NCBI RefSeq assembly: GCF_016894445.1
Contig: NZ_CP056775.1
Coordinates: 801,001 to 865,000, forward strand
Length of the DNA: 64,000 nt
Direction: 5' to 3'
Origin: Dyadobacter sandarakinus
Lineage (GTDB): Bacteria; Bacteroidota; Bacteroidia; Cytophagales; Spirosomataceae
Shown: positions 17,564 to 26,666 of the stretch, piece by piece
Layout of the letters: each line of letters begins with the position of its first letter
Position numbering within the stretch: the stretch's first letter is position 1
The notes under the pieces: model-generated
Databases searched by the model: none
Told to the model about the DNA's origin: nothing
The model's input: only the letters and a program-made list of their open reading frames with translations
Program-made: the position numbers and the translations under genes

Positions 17564-18559
17564 ATGGAAATGAAACCTTACCGGGTGATTTTGTACTACT
17601 GCTACTCACCCATTGCCGATCCGGACGCTTACCGCGACGAGCATCATTTATTTTGTGTGGAACATAACCTGCTGGGCAGGATCATCGTCGCACCCGAAGG
17701 TCTCAATGGTACTGTTTCGGGTACGGTTGAAGATTGTGAGGCTTACATGGAGTACGTCCGGTCGGATGAACGTTTCAGCAGCGTGCAGTTTAAGATAGAG
17801 GAGCACGATACCATAGCATTCCAGAAACTGCATGTCCGCGTGAAGGACGAGATCGTTAACTCCGACCTGCATGTAAATCCGCTTGTAAGAACCGGGAAAC
17901 ACCTGGAACCTTCGGAATTCAGGAAGCTGATCAACGATCCCGACGTGGTACTGGTAGACATGCGTTCGGATTACGAGCATGAAGTGGGCAAATTCAAGGG
18001 GGCGATTACTTTTGATATGCACAACCTGCGCGAGCTGCCCGACCACGTACACGAGATTGAACATTTGAAGGATAAAAAAATAGTTACCTATTGTACGGGC
18101 GGTATCAAATGCGAAAAAGCAAGTGCTTACCTGCTCGAACAGGGCTTTACGGACGTATACCAGCTGCACGGCGGCATTATCCGGTACGGGCTGGAAGAAG
18201 GCGGCGAGAACTTTGACGGGAAATGCTACGTGTTTGATAACCGGATTACGGTAGATGTGAACAAGGTGAATCCAACCGTGATCTCCACTTGTTATATCTG
18301 CCACACAGCCTGTGACCGGATGGTGAACTGTGCCAATCCGGAGTGCAATAATCATGTACCTATTTGTGAGGCCTGCGCAGAACAAATGGAAGGCGCATGC
18401 ACCGAGGAATGCAAATCACACCCGGCCAAACGCGTGTACAATGGTACGGGCTACTACGTGGCCCAAAGCAATCACTACCACCCGATGCAAGGGCTGAAAA
18501 GTCAGAAAAAGACAATCAAGCACCTGAAACTGGCCGCTCAGAATACCGGAACCGTTTAG
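17564..18559 (+). CDS. trhO: tRNA uridine(34) hydroxylase TrhO (rhodanese-related)
   Basis: A 331-residue YceA-type protein that hydroxylates uridine 34 of tRNAs, an early step of xo5U wobble modification. Order: an N-terminal alpha/beta domain (1-100, with APEGLNGTVSG), a rhodanese domain with VDMRSDYEHEVGKFKGA and the active-site loop YCTGGIKCEKA (Cys about residue 183), and a Cys-rich C-terminal part (CYICHTACDRMVNC, then CNNHVPICEAC) expected to bind zinc. A start three codons later (MKPYRV) is possible. Its last four bases overlap the end of the convergent GNAT gene. Confidence 0.95.
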   Translation: MEMKPYRVILYYCYSPIADPDAYRDEHHLFCVEHNLLGRIIVAPEGLNGTVSGTVEDCEAYMEYVRSDERFSSVQFKIEEHDTIAFQKLHVRVKDEIVNSDLHVNPLVRTGKHLEPSEFRKLINDPDVVLVDMRSDYEHEVGKFKGAITFDMHNLRELPDHVHEIEHLKDKKIVTYCTGGIKCEKASAYLLEQGFTDVYQLHGGIIRYGLEEGGENFDGKCYVFDNRITVDVNKVNPTVISTCYICHTACDRMVNCANPECNNHVPICEACAEQMEGACTEECKSHPAKRVYNGTGYYVAQSNHYHPMQGLKSQKKTIKHLKLAAQNTGTV

Positions 18560-19050
18560 ATCAATTGTTTTTCGAGAATGTAGTCGTTCATCCAGTACGG
18601 CCCGATCGGGATATCTTTTTCGGCAACAACAACAAAGCCCTGGCGTTCGTAAAATGTCAGGGCTTTGTTGTACCGGTTGACATTGAGTGAGAGTATCCGC
18701 GCACCGGACTGTCTCACCAGTTGTTCTACATTTTCAAGCAGGAAGCGCCCGGCCCCGGAACCCTGCTCAGCCGGCAATACGTAAATCTTGTGTAACTTGA
18801 AGCAGCCTGGTGTTTCCTCCGAGAAAGCGGCAAATCCTGCAGGAACGGAATTGTTGCAGAGGATTACAAAACGCTGGCCTTCTTCAAACTGAGTGAGCAG
18901 GGCGGCAGGTGCGTAAATTTTACCGAACATATAGGCTATCTGCTCCTGGCTAAGTATGTCACGGTAAGTAGGTTCCCATGTTTTTTCCTGTATGCTGATG
19001 ATGACGGGGATATCTCCGGGAGTGGCTGCTTTTATTGTGAATGAAGGCAT
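18556..19050 (-). CDS. GNAT family N-acetyltransferase
   Basis: A 164-residue GNAT fold. The acetyl-CoA site is LPAEQGSGAGRFLLENVEQL (about residues 93-112), followed by LSLNVNRYNKALTFYERQGF, the usual motif B end. The first strand ends in IQEKTWEPTYRDIL, typical of the RimI/YhhY-like branch. Substrate not predictable. The gene converges on trhO with a four-base overlap and is divergent from surE. Confidence 0.9.
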   Translation of the reverse strand: MPSFTIKAATPGDIPVIISIQEKTWEPTYRDILSQEQIAYMFGKIYAPAALLTQFEEGQRFVILCNNSVPAGFAAFSEETPGCFKLHKIYVLPAEQGSGAGRFLLENVEQLVRQSGARILSLNVNRYNKALTFYERQGFVVVAEKDIPIGPYWMNDYILEKQLI

Positions 19051-19168
19051 ATTACTTAAATTTGGCTTAAAGGACCTGCAAATAAACAGTTATCACTTTA
19101 AAAACATACTTACTGACGGTGGCGGAAAATTGCATGGAGTGTGCCGGGAAGCCGATCAGCAAACAGCT

Positions 19169-19936
19169 ATGAAACCCCTTATTTTAGTGACCAACGACGA
19201 TGGTATAACGTCAAAAGGAATCCGAACACTGGTAGAAACCATGCAGACCATCGGCGACGTGGTGGTAGTGGCGCCCAACAGTCCGCAGTCGGGCATGGGA
19301 CATGCGATTACAATTGGTGAGCCCTTGCGCCTGTATGAAACGCATATATTTGATCAGGTTACCGAGTATGAATGCTCCGGAACGCCGGCCGACTGTGTGA
19401 AGCTGGCCAAAAATTATGTTTTACAGGACCGTAAACCGGATCTTGTGGTGAGCGGCATTAATCATGGCAGTAACAGCTCGATCAGCGTTTTGTATTCGGG
19501 TACAATGTCAGCTGCCATTGAAGCAGCGATTGAAGGAATACCAGCTATTGGGTTCTCGCTCAATGACTTCCGGGAAGATGCTGATTTCAGCCATGCGACG
19601 GAGCTCATCAGGCAGATCACCGAAACGGCCCTTCAAAATGGCATTCCTACAGGTGTAGCATTGAACGTGAATATTCCTGCGAAAAGTGATGTGCCACTGA
19701 GAGGCGTGAAAATCTGCCGGCAGGCCAAAGCCAAATGGCAGGAAAAATTCGACTACCGCGTGGACCCGCATGGACGCGGATACCTGTGGATGGCGGGTGA
19801 TTTTGTAAATTTTGATACCGAAAAAGAAGATACTGACGTGTGGGCGCTGGAAAACAATTACATTTCTGTGGTTCCGTGCCAGTACGACCTGACGGACTAT
19901 GGGACATTGAATACGCTGGCAACCTGGGATTTATAA
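19169..19936 (+). CDS. surE: 5'/3'-nucleotidase SurE
   Basis: A 255-residue SurE phosphatase that removes phosphate from nucleoside monophosphates and is linked to stationary-phase survival. Divalent-metal motif VTNDDG at residues 7-12, ANSPQSGMGHAIT, SGTPADCVKLA and SGINHGSNSS are all canonical. I chose the ATG at 19169 that opens MKPLILVTNDDG; the frame is open upstream to 18992 but that stretch overlaps the divergent GNAT start. The GH3-family gene follows after 13 bases, probably in the same transcript. Confidence 0.95.
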   Translation: MKPLILVTNDDGITSKGIRTLVETMQTIGDVVVVAPNSPQSGMGHAITIGEPLRLYETHIFDQVTEYECSGTPADCVKLAKNYVLQDRKPDLVVSGINHGSNSSISVLYSGTMSAAIEAAIEGIPAIGFSLNDFREDADFSHATELIRQITETALQNGIPTGVALNVNIPAKSDVPLRGVKICRQAKAKWQEKFDYRVDPHGRGYLWMAGDFVNFDTEKEDTDVWALENNYISVVPCQYDLTDYGTLNTLATWDL

Positions 19937-19949
19937 TCAAGATTCAGCT

Positions 19950-21515
19950 ATGGCATTAGTAGGTAGTTTATTAAAGAAAGGGATTCATTTCAGCAATATC
20001 GTTGCTAACCGCAGAAAGGCCAGTCTTCATCAGCAGCAAAAAAAGACCCTCGCCCGACTTCTGGCGAAGGCCCGGTACACCGAGTTCGGGGAGAAATACA
20101 ACTTCGACGAACTGCTCTCGTCCATTCTCTTTGGGGAAAAAGGCGCATTTTATGAGCTCTACAAGACCTCAGTGCCCATTTACGACTACAATAAGATCTT
20201 TAACGAATGGTGGCACAAGTCACTTGAAGGTGAAAAGGATGTGTGCTGGCCCGGCCAGATCAAGTACTATGCACTGAGCTCCGGTACTTCGGAAGCGGCT
20301 ACGAAGCATATTCCTGTTACCAGGGCCATGTCGAAAGCCATACAGAAAACGAGCATCCGCCAGATTCTTTCGCTGGGACATTACAAGGATCTTCCTACCG
20401 ATACTTACGAAAAAGGGATCCTGATGCTGGGCGGAAGTACCAACCTCAACAACCAGGACAGGCATTTCGAAGGGGATCTCAGCGGAATCCAGGCTAAGCA
20501 AATTCCCTACTGGTTCAGGCCGTATTACAAGCCGGGTGAGAAGATCGCCTCTCAGCGCGACTGGGGCCTTAAACTGGAAGAAATTACCAAACAAGCCCAT
20601 GAATGGGATATCGGATTTGTGGTAGGTGTTCCTGCTTGGATCCAGCTTTTGATGGAGAAGATCATTGCACATTACCAGGTCAAAACCATTCACGACATTT
20701 GGCCCAATCTGCAGGTTTTTGCGCATGGCGGCGTTTCCTTTGAACCTTACCGGAAAGGTTTTGAAAAGCTGCTCGCACGACCCTTAATCTACATCAACAC
20801 CTATCTTGCTTCTGAAGGCTTCATCGCTTATCAGACCCGCCCGGGCGCACTTGGTATGGAACTGGTGTGCGACAATGGGTTATTTTTCGAATTTATTCCG
20901 TTCAACCAGGAAAACTTTGATTCGGACGGCAACCTGCAGGCCGAGCCGGAAACGCTCATGGTAGATCAGGTGGAGGTTGGAAAAGAATATGCCCTGCTCA
21001 TGTCCACGTGCTCCGGCGCGTGGCGCTATCTGATTGGCGACACGGTCAAGTTTGTGGATAAAGTAAGAGGCGAAATCGTGATCACAGGCCGTACCAAGCA
21101 TTATCTAAGCCTCTGCGGCGAGCACCTTTCGGTAGACAATATGAACAAGGCTGTGGACCTGGTGTCCGATGAGCTGGGACTTACGGTAAAAGAGTTCACG
21201 GTTTGCGGGGTAACGCACGGCTCCCTGTTTGCGCATCATTGGTATGTAGGGGTAGAAGAGGAAAATGTCGATGCCGAAAAGCTCAAAGAACTGCTGGATG
21301 CCCGCCTGTCCGAACTCAATGATGACTATGCAGTAGAGCGAAGGCATGCATTGAAGGACATTTTTGTGACCGTACTTCCCAATCAGGTTTTTTATGACTG
21401 GATGGAATCCAAGGGTAAAATGGGAGGGCAGCACAAGTTTCCAAGGGTATTTAAGAATTTCCTGATTGAAGACTGGAAGGGTTTTCTGAAGAGCAAAGGA
21501 TATGATCCTGAGTAA
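19950..21515 (+). CDS. GH3 auxin-responsive promoter family protein (acyl-adenylating fold)
   Basis: A 521-residue protein of the GH3 family, related to acyl-adenylate/amide synthetases. Family landmarks include YALSSGTSEAATKHIPVT (ATP loop, about residue 108), the central FAHGGVSFEPYRKG, and LIGDTVKFVD with ITGRTKHYLSLCGEHLS near residue 360-395. Plant members conjugate amino acids to jasmonate or auxin; the role of the Bacteroidetes versions, which are widespread and usually single copy, is unknown. It is likely co-transcribed with surE and is followed by a strong terminator. Confidence 0.9.
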   Translation: MALVGSLLKKGIHFSNIVANRRKASLHQQQKKTLARLLAKARYTEFGEKYNFDELLSSILFGEKGAFYELYKTSVPIYDYNKIFNEWWHKSLEGEKDVCWPGQIKYYALSSGTSEAATKHIPVTRAMSKAIQKTSIRQILSLGHYKDLPTDTYEKGILMLGGSTNLNNQDRHFEGDLSGIQAKQIPYWFRPYYKPGEKIASQRDWGLKLEEITKQAHEWDIGFVVGVPAWIQLLMEKIIAHYQVKTIHDIWPNLQVFAHGGVSFEPYRKGFEKLLARPLIYINTYLASEGFIAYQTRPGALGMELVCDNGLFFEFIPFNQENFDSDGNLQAEPETLMVDQVEVGKEYALLMSTCSGAWRYLIGDTVKFVDKVRGEIVITGRTKHYLSLCGEHLSVDNMNKAVDLVSDELGLTVKEFTVCGVTHGSLFAHHWYVGVEEENVDAEKLKELLDARLSELNDDYAVERRHALKDIFVTVLPNQVFYDWMESKGKMGGQHKFPRVFKNFLIEDWKGFLKSKGYDPE

Positions 21516-21555
21516 GATCAGCATGCCTGAGTACTGATTTTTACTAATACATATG

Positions 21556-21597
21556 AATGCAAAAAGGCCCGGGAGACATCCTGGGCCTTTTTGCATT
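21556..21597. terminator. Bidirectional terminator after the GH3-family gene
   Basis: Arms AATGCAAAAAGGCCC / GGGCCTTTTTGCATT extended inward by three pairs (one G-U on one strand), six-base loop, T tracts on both strands. Serves the GH3 gene and the convergent low-complexity secreted protein gene. Confidence 0.85.
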
Positions 21598-21626
21598 TAA
21601 ACAAAATATGTACGAATCAAAAACTG

Positions 21627-22982
21627 TTACCGCCGGCTGCCGCCCCGAACACTACCGCCGCTGAACCCGCTGCGACCCATGCTGCCCGCACTGATACCGC
21701 CTCTGTTGAAGCTGCTGCCGCCGCCAAATGAACGGTTGTTAAAAGAGCGTTGGGTTGGTGCATGGTAGTAGGAGTTACCCTGCATCGGCATACGGCTGCT
21801 TTGTCCCGGCACAATCCTGCGCGCTGCGTTATAGCTCCGGTCGGGGGCATACCCGAATGAGCGAGCGCTTGCAGGCGCATTGAAATGTCTTCTGGCTGTG
21901 TTCAGGAATGCATTCCGGGAGGCGGAAACTTCCCGGTTTCTGATGCCTGTGTTCCGGTAATAGCGGTCATACTGGTGGTACAGGTGCGGATAGTACCGGT
22001 AAGCGCCCCCGAAAAACCAGTTGGAGAAGCCCAGCGACGGCAATGCATATACGACCGGATATCCGCCAGCTCCGAGGTAAAAGCCTGAACCGTAGCCATA
22101 CAAACCAGGGTACCACATCGGGGAGCCAAACCAGGAAGGATAGCCAAACCAGTACGAATACGGGCTGCCATAATTCACCACCTTTTCGCCGGCAGGAGCC
22201 GGGTAGCTGTATCCGCCCGAAGTAGCATATTCTTCCGAAGCTTCGCTTAGTTCTTTGATGGCATCGGGGTTGGCGGCCAGGTCATTCTGATAGGCTGCAA
22301 GCTCCTGCCTGTTTTCCGCATTAAGCTGCTCGTGGGCTGCGGCCAGTTCCTGGCGTACACCTTCCGGATTGCTGCGGAACTGCTCGCCCAGGCGTGCACT
22401 CAGGTCGGCGTGATCATGAAGGAGCAAGAGTACGTCCGGCTTTTCCTGCAATGCTTTGAAGGCAAGCTGAGCCTCCGGATTGAGCGGGGCAATCATTTGT
22501 TCAAATGCATTCACTGCTTCTGCGTTCAGGTTGTCGACGGCCACCAGGGCGCTGTGCTGATTTTTGTAAAGCTTCCACGCGGCAGTTTTCAGTCCGGGAT
22601 CCTGGTTGGGCAGCATACGCTCAACCGCCTCGCGCGATACTTTTTCAGGCAGGATTGCCAGCTTGTGCATCAGCTCGGGATACCGGCTTACTTCGTAAAA
22701 CCAGGCCTGCTTACGCTGCGGATAATGTTGAATAACCTGCTGAAAACCATTGTAGCTTTTCTCCCGGATGGAAGACAGGTTTTTCAGTACGTCAGGGTAT
22801 TGTATGGCTGTAAGAATGTGGCCGCGGACAGCTTCGTCAAAGGGTGCAATGGTTTTGACAAGGCTGTTTTCTGTAATTGTATTTTGTTCTGTACCTGTGT
22901 AGTCTGCACGATTATCCTGGCTGTAAGCTGCAAAGGAAACAGCTGAAAGCAGGAGCCCGGCAAACAAATGAAGCCGTTTCAT
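21627..22982 (-). CDS. Secreted protein with low-complexity Gly/Ser/Arg-rich C-terminus
   Basis: A 451-residue protein with a clear signal peptide (about 1-21, MKRLHLFAGLLLSAVSFAAYSQ). Residues about 40-260 are helical and Glu/Ala/Gln-rich, reminiscent of the DUF3300-like helical part found in exported Bacteroidetes proteins. Residues about 285-345 are a Tyr/Gly/Trp/Pro-rich stretch (SYWFGYPSWFGSPMWYPGLY). The last 100 residues are basic and rich in Ser, Arg, Asn and Gly (for example RSGFSGGSVRGGSRR). I recognise no enzyme motif. The ATG at 22982 gives the signal peptide; the frame is open further upstream. It follows the htrA-DUF4136 genes but is separated by a terminator. Confidence 0.7.
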   Translation of the reverse strand: MKRLHLFAGLLLSAVSFAAYSQDNRADYTGTEQNTITENSLVKTIAPFDEAVRGHILTAIQYPDVLKNLSSIREKSYNGFQQVIQHYPQRKQAWFYEVSRYPELMHKLAILPEKVSREAVERMLPNQDPGLKTAAWKLYKNQHSALVAVDNLNAEAVNAFEQMIAPLNPEAQLAFKALQEKPDVLLLLHDHADLSARLGEQFRSNPEGVRQELAAAHEQLNAENRQELAAYQNDLAANPDAIKELSEASEEYATSGGYSYPAPAGEKVVNYGSPYSYWFGYPSWFGSPMWYPGLYGYGSGFYLGAGGYPVVYALPSLGFSNWFFGGAYRYYPHLYHQYDRYYRNTGIRNREVSASRNAFLNTARRHFNAPASARSFGYAPDRSYNAARRIVPGQSSRMPMQGNSYYHAPTQRSFNNRSFGGGSSFNRGGISAGSMGRSGFSGGSVRGGSRR

Positions 22983-23070
22983 GGTCTTGAAATATTTAAG
23001 TCTGTTACTGTTTTTACAATACCAAACTACCACCTGATTCTGTCGGAAAGTTGTAGTTAGACCCTTTTTG

Positions 23071-23117
23071 AAAAAAAACATCCGCAGAAAAACCCCGGCA
23101 AGCGGGGCCATCTGCGG
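23071..23117 (-). terminator. Nested stem-loop terminator after the DUF4136 gene
   Basis: Outer arms CCGCAGA / TCTGCGG (23082-23088 / 23111-23117) enclose an inner hairpin CCCCG / CGGGG (23093-23097 / 23103-23107) followed on the minus strand by five T, and by an eight-T run beyond the outer arm. It should end the htrA-DUF4136 transcript. Confidence 0.75.
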
Positions 23118-23134
23118 AGTGAAAGTTCGATTAA

Positions 23135-23710
23135 TTAGCCCCGGTTTACAGGGAAGTTTTTCATTAGCTTTTTGACACCCTTGTTAATCTGCTTGTCGAG
23201 CCGGTTGGGGTTGGTAACATCCCCGCTGATCGCCTTTTGCCAGATGATATTTCCGGATTTGGCATCTACCAGGTCGAGTACCAGCGTGCCGTCGGTACCG
23301 GTGGTCGAGTAGGGGTAACCGCCGCCGTAAGCGCCACCATAGTAGCCGAAACCACCATAGTAAGGCATTCCCCAGCCAAACCGGCCCCAGCCCATCATCG
23401 GGTAACCTGCTCCGCCGTAGTAGTTTTTACGTACCCGCTGTGTAAAGGTGTGGAATTGCAGGAGGTAATCCGGGTTATGTGTATCCCTGGCCATTCCCCT
23501 GCCCGCCAGCGCCTCATCCAGGGCGGTTTGAATGCGCCTGCGCGAAAACGAGCTGTTGTACATCGGGTTTTGAGCTGACTTCATGTCTGGCACGATCCAG
23601 TTGTAAGTGGCTGTCGTGCCGGTTTTTATTTCGGACTGGCCGGGATTTTGTGCAAATGCTGCCCAGCTCAGTAGGGTCAGCATACCCAGCAAAATCATGT
23701 TGCGTTTCAT
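23135..23710 (-). CDS. DUF4136 domain-containing exported protein
   Basis: A 191-residue protein with a signal peptide (MKRNMILLGMLTLLSWAAFAQ) but no lipobox. The core YNWIVPDMKSAQNP, the helix IQTALDEALAGRGMA and the closing TLVLDLVDAKSGNIIWQKAI fit DUF4136, an envelope family often made as lipoproteins. An insert in the middle is rich in Gly and Tyr (GGFGYYGGAYGGGYPYS). The gene starts 21 bases after htrA and likely shares its transcript, which suggests an envelope-stress role. Confidence 0.85.
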   Translation of the reverse strand: MKRNMILLGMLTLLSWAAFAQNPGQSEIKTGTTATYNWIVPDMKSAQNPMYNSSFSRRRIQTALDEALAGRGMARDTHNPDYLLQFHTFTQRVRKNYYGGAGYPMMGWGRFGWGMPYYGGFGYYGGAYGGGYPYSTTGTDGTLVLDLVDAKSGNIIWQKAISGDVTNPNRLDKQINKGVKKLMKNFPVNRG

Positions 23711-23731
23711 TGTTTTAAAAAATATTAAGGT

Positions 23732-25246
23732 TTACAATCCGATGGCGTAATACTGCACTTCTTCGTTGCCGGGATACACTCCCTCGATCATCACACCACC
23801 TTTTTTGCCTTTCAGCAATTCAATTGCATCTTTTACATTGCCTACGGGCGTTTTATCGATTTTGGTAATTACAAAACCTTCCTCCATGTCCGTATTCTGG
23901 CGCACTTTACCGGCGCTGATCTGGGCTACCTGTACCCCGGCTTCCAGTCCGTATTCCTTTTTTTGCTGGCTGGTCAGGTCTTTAAGTGATACGCCCAGCT
24001 GCTCCATAACCGCTGAGGAAGTTTCCTTGATAGCAGCTACCTCCGAAATGCCTTTCAATGTTACATCCATTGTTTTTACGGCTCCATCGCGGTTTACGGT
24101 AACATTTACCTTGTCAGAAGGCTTGTGCTGTGCAATCGCTTCCTGCAGTTGCGGTACACTGTTGATCTCGCGGCCATCAATTTTGGTGATCACGTCGCCT
24201 ACTTTCATACCCGCGTCTTTGGCAGCGCTTTCGGCAGCAAAGTTTTCCACGCGCACGCCTTCGTCCACTTTCAGGTTAAAGGTCCTAACTTTCTCGGCAT
24301 CCACCTCGCTGATGTTCACGCCCAGGTAGCCGCGCTGTACCGAGCCATATTTGGAAATATCCTCCACGACCTTGTGCGCAATGCTGGCAGGTACTGCAAA
24401 CGAATACCCCGCAAATGAGCCTGTCTGGCTGGCGATAGCTGTATTGATACCGATCAGGTTTCCATTCAGATCCACCAGTGCGCCCCCCGAGTTACCCGGG
24501 TTGACCGCAGCGTCGGTTTGGATGAAGGATTCGATAGGTGCTTTTGCATTTTCACCTAATATATTGATACTGCGGCCTTTGGCACTGACAATGCCCGCTG
24601 TTACCGTCGAGGTCAGGTTATAGGGATTGCCTACGGCGAGTACCCACTGGCCTACCTCTACATTTTCAGAGTTGCCGAATGCAAGTGCAGGCAGGTTTTT
24701 GGCATCAATCTTGATCAGGGCAATGTCCGTATTCGGGTCGCTGCCGATCACCTTCGCTTTATAGGTGTGTTTATCAAACAATGTGACTTCCAGCGACTCA
24801 GCGCCCTGGATCACGTGGTTATTGGTCACAATGTAGCCGTCGGGATTAATAATCACACCCGAGCCCGAAGCTTTGGCTTTCTCGCCGCGGCCTCTTGGAT
24901 TTTGTTGTTCAAAAGGATTGCGGTCACCAAAAAAGTCACGGAATGCATCCGGAATCTCCATTTGACTTACATTCCGCTCAGGCTTCAGAGTAGCCTTGAT
25001 GTGCACTACGGAAGCGGTAGCTTTCTTGGAAGCAACCGTGAAATCTGCCGGGATCATGGCTACGCCGGCTGGTAAAGTTTTGTCGTCAAGACGGGCAGGG
25101 CGAACAAGCGGTGTGGCTTTGTCAACCCAGGTGGATATCGTATCGGGTTTGCCGAAATGCTCATAGGCTGCCAACGAAGTTCCGCCCAAAAAGGCGGAGA
25201 TAACAGCAACTGATGCGATTTGTCTGAATTTACGAGTTTGGATCAT
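23732..25246 (-). CDS. Do/HtrA family serine protease (DegP-like)
   Basis: A 504-residue periplasmic protease/chaperone. One N-terminal hydrophobic segment (about 8-27) acts as signal or anchor. The trypsin-like domain has the triad His144 (TNNHVIQG), Asp174 (NTDIALIKID) and Ser253 (NPGNSGGAL), followed by two PDZ domains (about 300-390 and 410-500). I placed the start at the ATG at 25246, because the open frame upstream carries a -7-like element and three 11-base repeats. It is downstream of the response regulator-kinase pair, separated by a weak terminator, and precedes the DUF4136 gene. It degrades or refolds damaged envelope proteins. Confidence 0.9.
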   Translation of the reverse strand: MIQTRKFRQIASVAVISAFLGGTSLAAYEHFGKPDTISTWVDKATPLVRPARLDDKTLPAGVAMIPADFTVASKKATASVVHIKATLKPERNVSQMEIPDAFRDFFGDRNPFEQQNPRGRGEKAKASGSGVIINPDGYIVTNNHVIQGAESLEVTLFDKHTYKAKVIGSDPNTDIALIKIDAKNLPALAFGNSENVEVGQWVLAVGNPYNLTSTVTAGIVSAKGRSINILGENAKAPIESFIQTDAAVNPGNSGGALVDLNGNLIGINTAIASQTGSFAGYSFAVPASIAHKVVEDISKYGSVQRGYLGVNISEVDAEKVRTFNLKVDEGVRVENFAAESAAKDAGMKVGDVITKIDGREINSVPQLQEAIAQHKPSDKVNVTVNRDGAVKTMDVTLKGISEVAAIKETSSAVMEQLGVSLKDLTSQQKKEYGLEAGVQVAQISAGKVRQNTDMEEGFVITKIDKTPVGNVKDAIELLKGKKGGVMIEGVYPGNEEVQYYAIGL

Positions 25247-25296
25247 AGCTGACTTAGTGTTTAAGTATGATTCAAATTTCATCATCAATCCTGTGG

Positions 25297-25329
25297 CAAT
25301 TCTGGCGACATTCTGAAGACATTCTGAAG
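25297..25329 (-). promoter_or_regulatory. Three 11-bp direct repeats upstream of htrA: putative OmpR-family operator
   Basis: On the minus strand CTTCAGAATGT is repeated twice exactly in tandem (25329-25319 and 25318-25308), followed by the diverged CGCCAGAATTG (25307-25297). An 11-base period equals one helical turn and is the usual spacing for tandem OmpR/PhoB-type regulator binding. The repeats start about 50 bases before the ATG. The same pattern, at lower similarity, occurs before the linked regulator gene. Identity of the bound protein is inference. Confidence 0.65.
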
Positions 25330-25351
25330 TTTGCTTTTTTATGAAAAAAAA

Positions 25352-25378
25352 TAAAAAAAGAGAAGGTCAAAGACCTCC
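25352..25378 (-). terminator. Weak stem-loop terminator after the histidine kinase gene
   Basis: On the minus strand GGAGGTC / GACCTTC form a seven-pair stem with one G-U around a three-base loop, followed by seven T. Short, but placed right after the kinase stop. Confidence 0.5.
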
Positions 25379-25412
25379 CCTTTAAGCACTACCAGCCATG
25401 AAAATTCTTATT

Positions 25413-26666
25413 TTACCAGGTAACCGTGAGCATGTGCCACTCGTCCTGTACCCGGTAAGTCAGTGTTTGTCCGTTGACCTGGCAAATCGTTTTTGCCAGC
25501 GCAAGCCCCAGTCCCAGCGAGGCCGAATGTGTACTTTCCTTCCTGAACCTTTCAAATAAAAGCTCCGGATCACCCTGGATGGGCCTGCCCGTGTTACATA
25601 CCGTAAGTTTGCCCGGGGTAAGCTGTATTTCTATTTTTCCATCCTCCACATTGTAACGGATTGCATTCGTAAGCAGGTTGTTGACCAGTATTTCTGCCAA
25701 TGCCTGGTGCATGACCGGGCCAACCGGTTCCAGCTTTGTACTTACGGTAATGTTCCGCTGCTCAATCAGATCTTCCAGGTCACGTAACTTACGATGGATG
25801 ATGGGCGTCAGATTGACTGGCTCGGTGCCAGCCAGAAATTGCCGGTTTTCTATTTTCGTCAGCAGCAGCAGTGCCTGGTTCAGGCGCGACAGCCGGTTGG
25901 CGGCCTCACTCACTTCCGACAGGCTTACGAGCTGCGACTCGCTCAGTGTTTCATCCTGGATCATCCCCTCAATCTTGGACAGGATCACCGCCAGCGGCGT
26001 TTGTATCTCGTGCGAAGCATTTTCCGTAAATTCTTTCAGGTTCTGATAGCTTGCTGCCAGCCTTTCCGTGAACTGGGTCAGGGTTTGGTTGAGCTGGGTA
26101 AATTCTGTTGTGCGTGTTCTCGAAAATTCAAGTACCTCATGCTTTTCAAGCTGGTACTTGTCCAATGCATTTAATGTTCTGTAAAATGGTCTCCATAGCC
26201 GCTCGCTCAGCCAGCTGTTCAGCATCAGCATGGATACCAGCAGCAATGCGACAATGAAAGTAACCGTCATGACCACGGCCTTCATGAGTTGCTGCCTTTG
26301 GTCCAGCAGTTTGCTGAGTATTACCCGGTACCATTGGCCCTCTACCTGCTCGTAAAATATCAGCTGGCGGTAGGGATGGTACTGTCGTTCATTTGCATTA
26401 TACATCCGCCGCTCCACTGCAATCATTTTTCCCGGATAACGCACCGGCTGCAACTGCAGGCTGTCGCCCAGCTGCAGTATGTACACGGGAAGCGTATCAA
26501 TATGCCGTAGCTGCCAGCTCACCTTCACCTTGCTCCGCAGCAGTTCCTTATTTACCTCCTCATCGATCAGGTACCGCACCGACAGGAAAAAAAGTCCGGC
26601 CCCGAGCAGCAGTATGACGAGCGATGCCACGATCTGGTAGCGGAATATGCGTTCCAGGAGGTTCAT
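25413..26666 (-). CDS. Sensor histidine kinase of the envelope-stress two-component system
   Basis: A 417-residue inner-membrane kinase: helix 1 at about 10-31, an extracytoplasmic sensor of about 100 residues, helix 2 at about 128-151, a HAMP-like linker, the phosphoacceptor His219 in ENASHEIQTPLAVI, and an ATPase domain with N box (LLTNAIRYN), NTGRPI and GLGLAL. It overlaps the response regulator gene by four bases (26663-26666), so they are co-translated. The stimulus is not readable from sequence, but the HtrA neighbour suggests misfolded envelope protein or similar stress. Confidence 0.9.
   Translation of the reverse strand: MNLLERIFRYQIVASLVILLLGAGLFFLSVRYLIDEEVNKELLRSKVKVSWQLRHIDTLPVYILQLGDSLQLQPVRYPGKMIAVERRMYNANERQYHPYRQLIFYEQVEGQWYRVILSKLLDQRQQLMKAVVMTVTFIVALLLVSMLMLNSWLSERLWRPFYRTLNALDKYQLEKHEVLEFSRTRTTEFTQLNQTLTQFTERLAASYQNLKEFTENASHEIQTPLAVILSKIEGMIQDETLSESQLVSLSEVSEAANRLSRLNQALLLLTKIENRQFLAGTEPVNLTPIIHRKLRDLEDLIEQRNITVSTKLEPVGPVMHQALAEILVNNLLTNAIRYNVEDGKIEIQLTPGKLTVCNTGRPIQGDPELLFERFRKESTHSASLGLGLALAKTICQVNGQTLTYRVQDEWHMLTVTW

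Noticed and set aside
18992..19168. Upstream extension of surE
   Set aside because: It overlaps the divergent GNAT start and has no SurE similarity; the MKPLILVTNDDG start is canonical.
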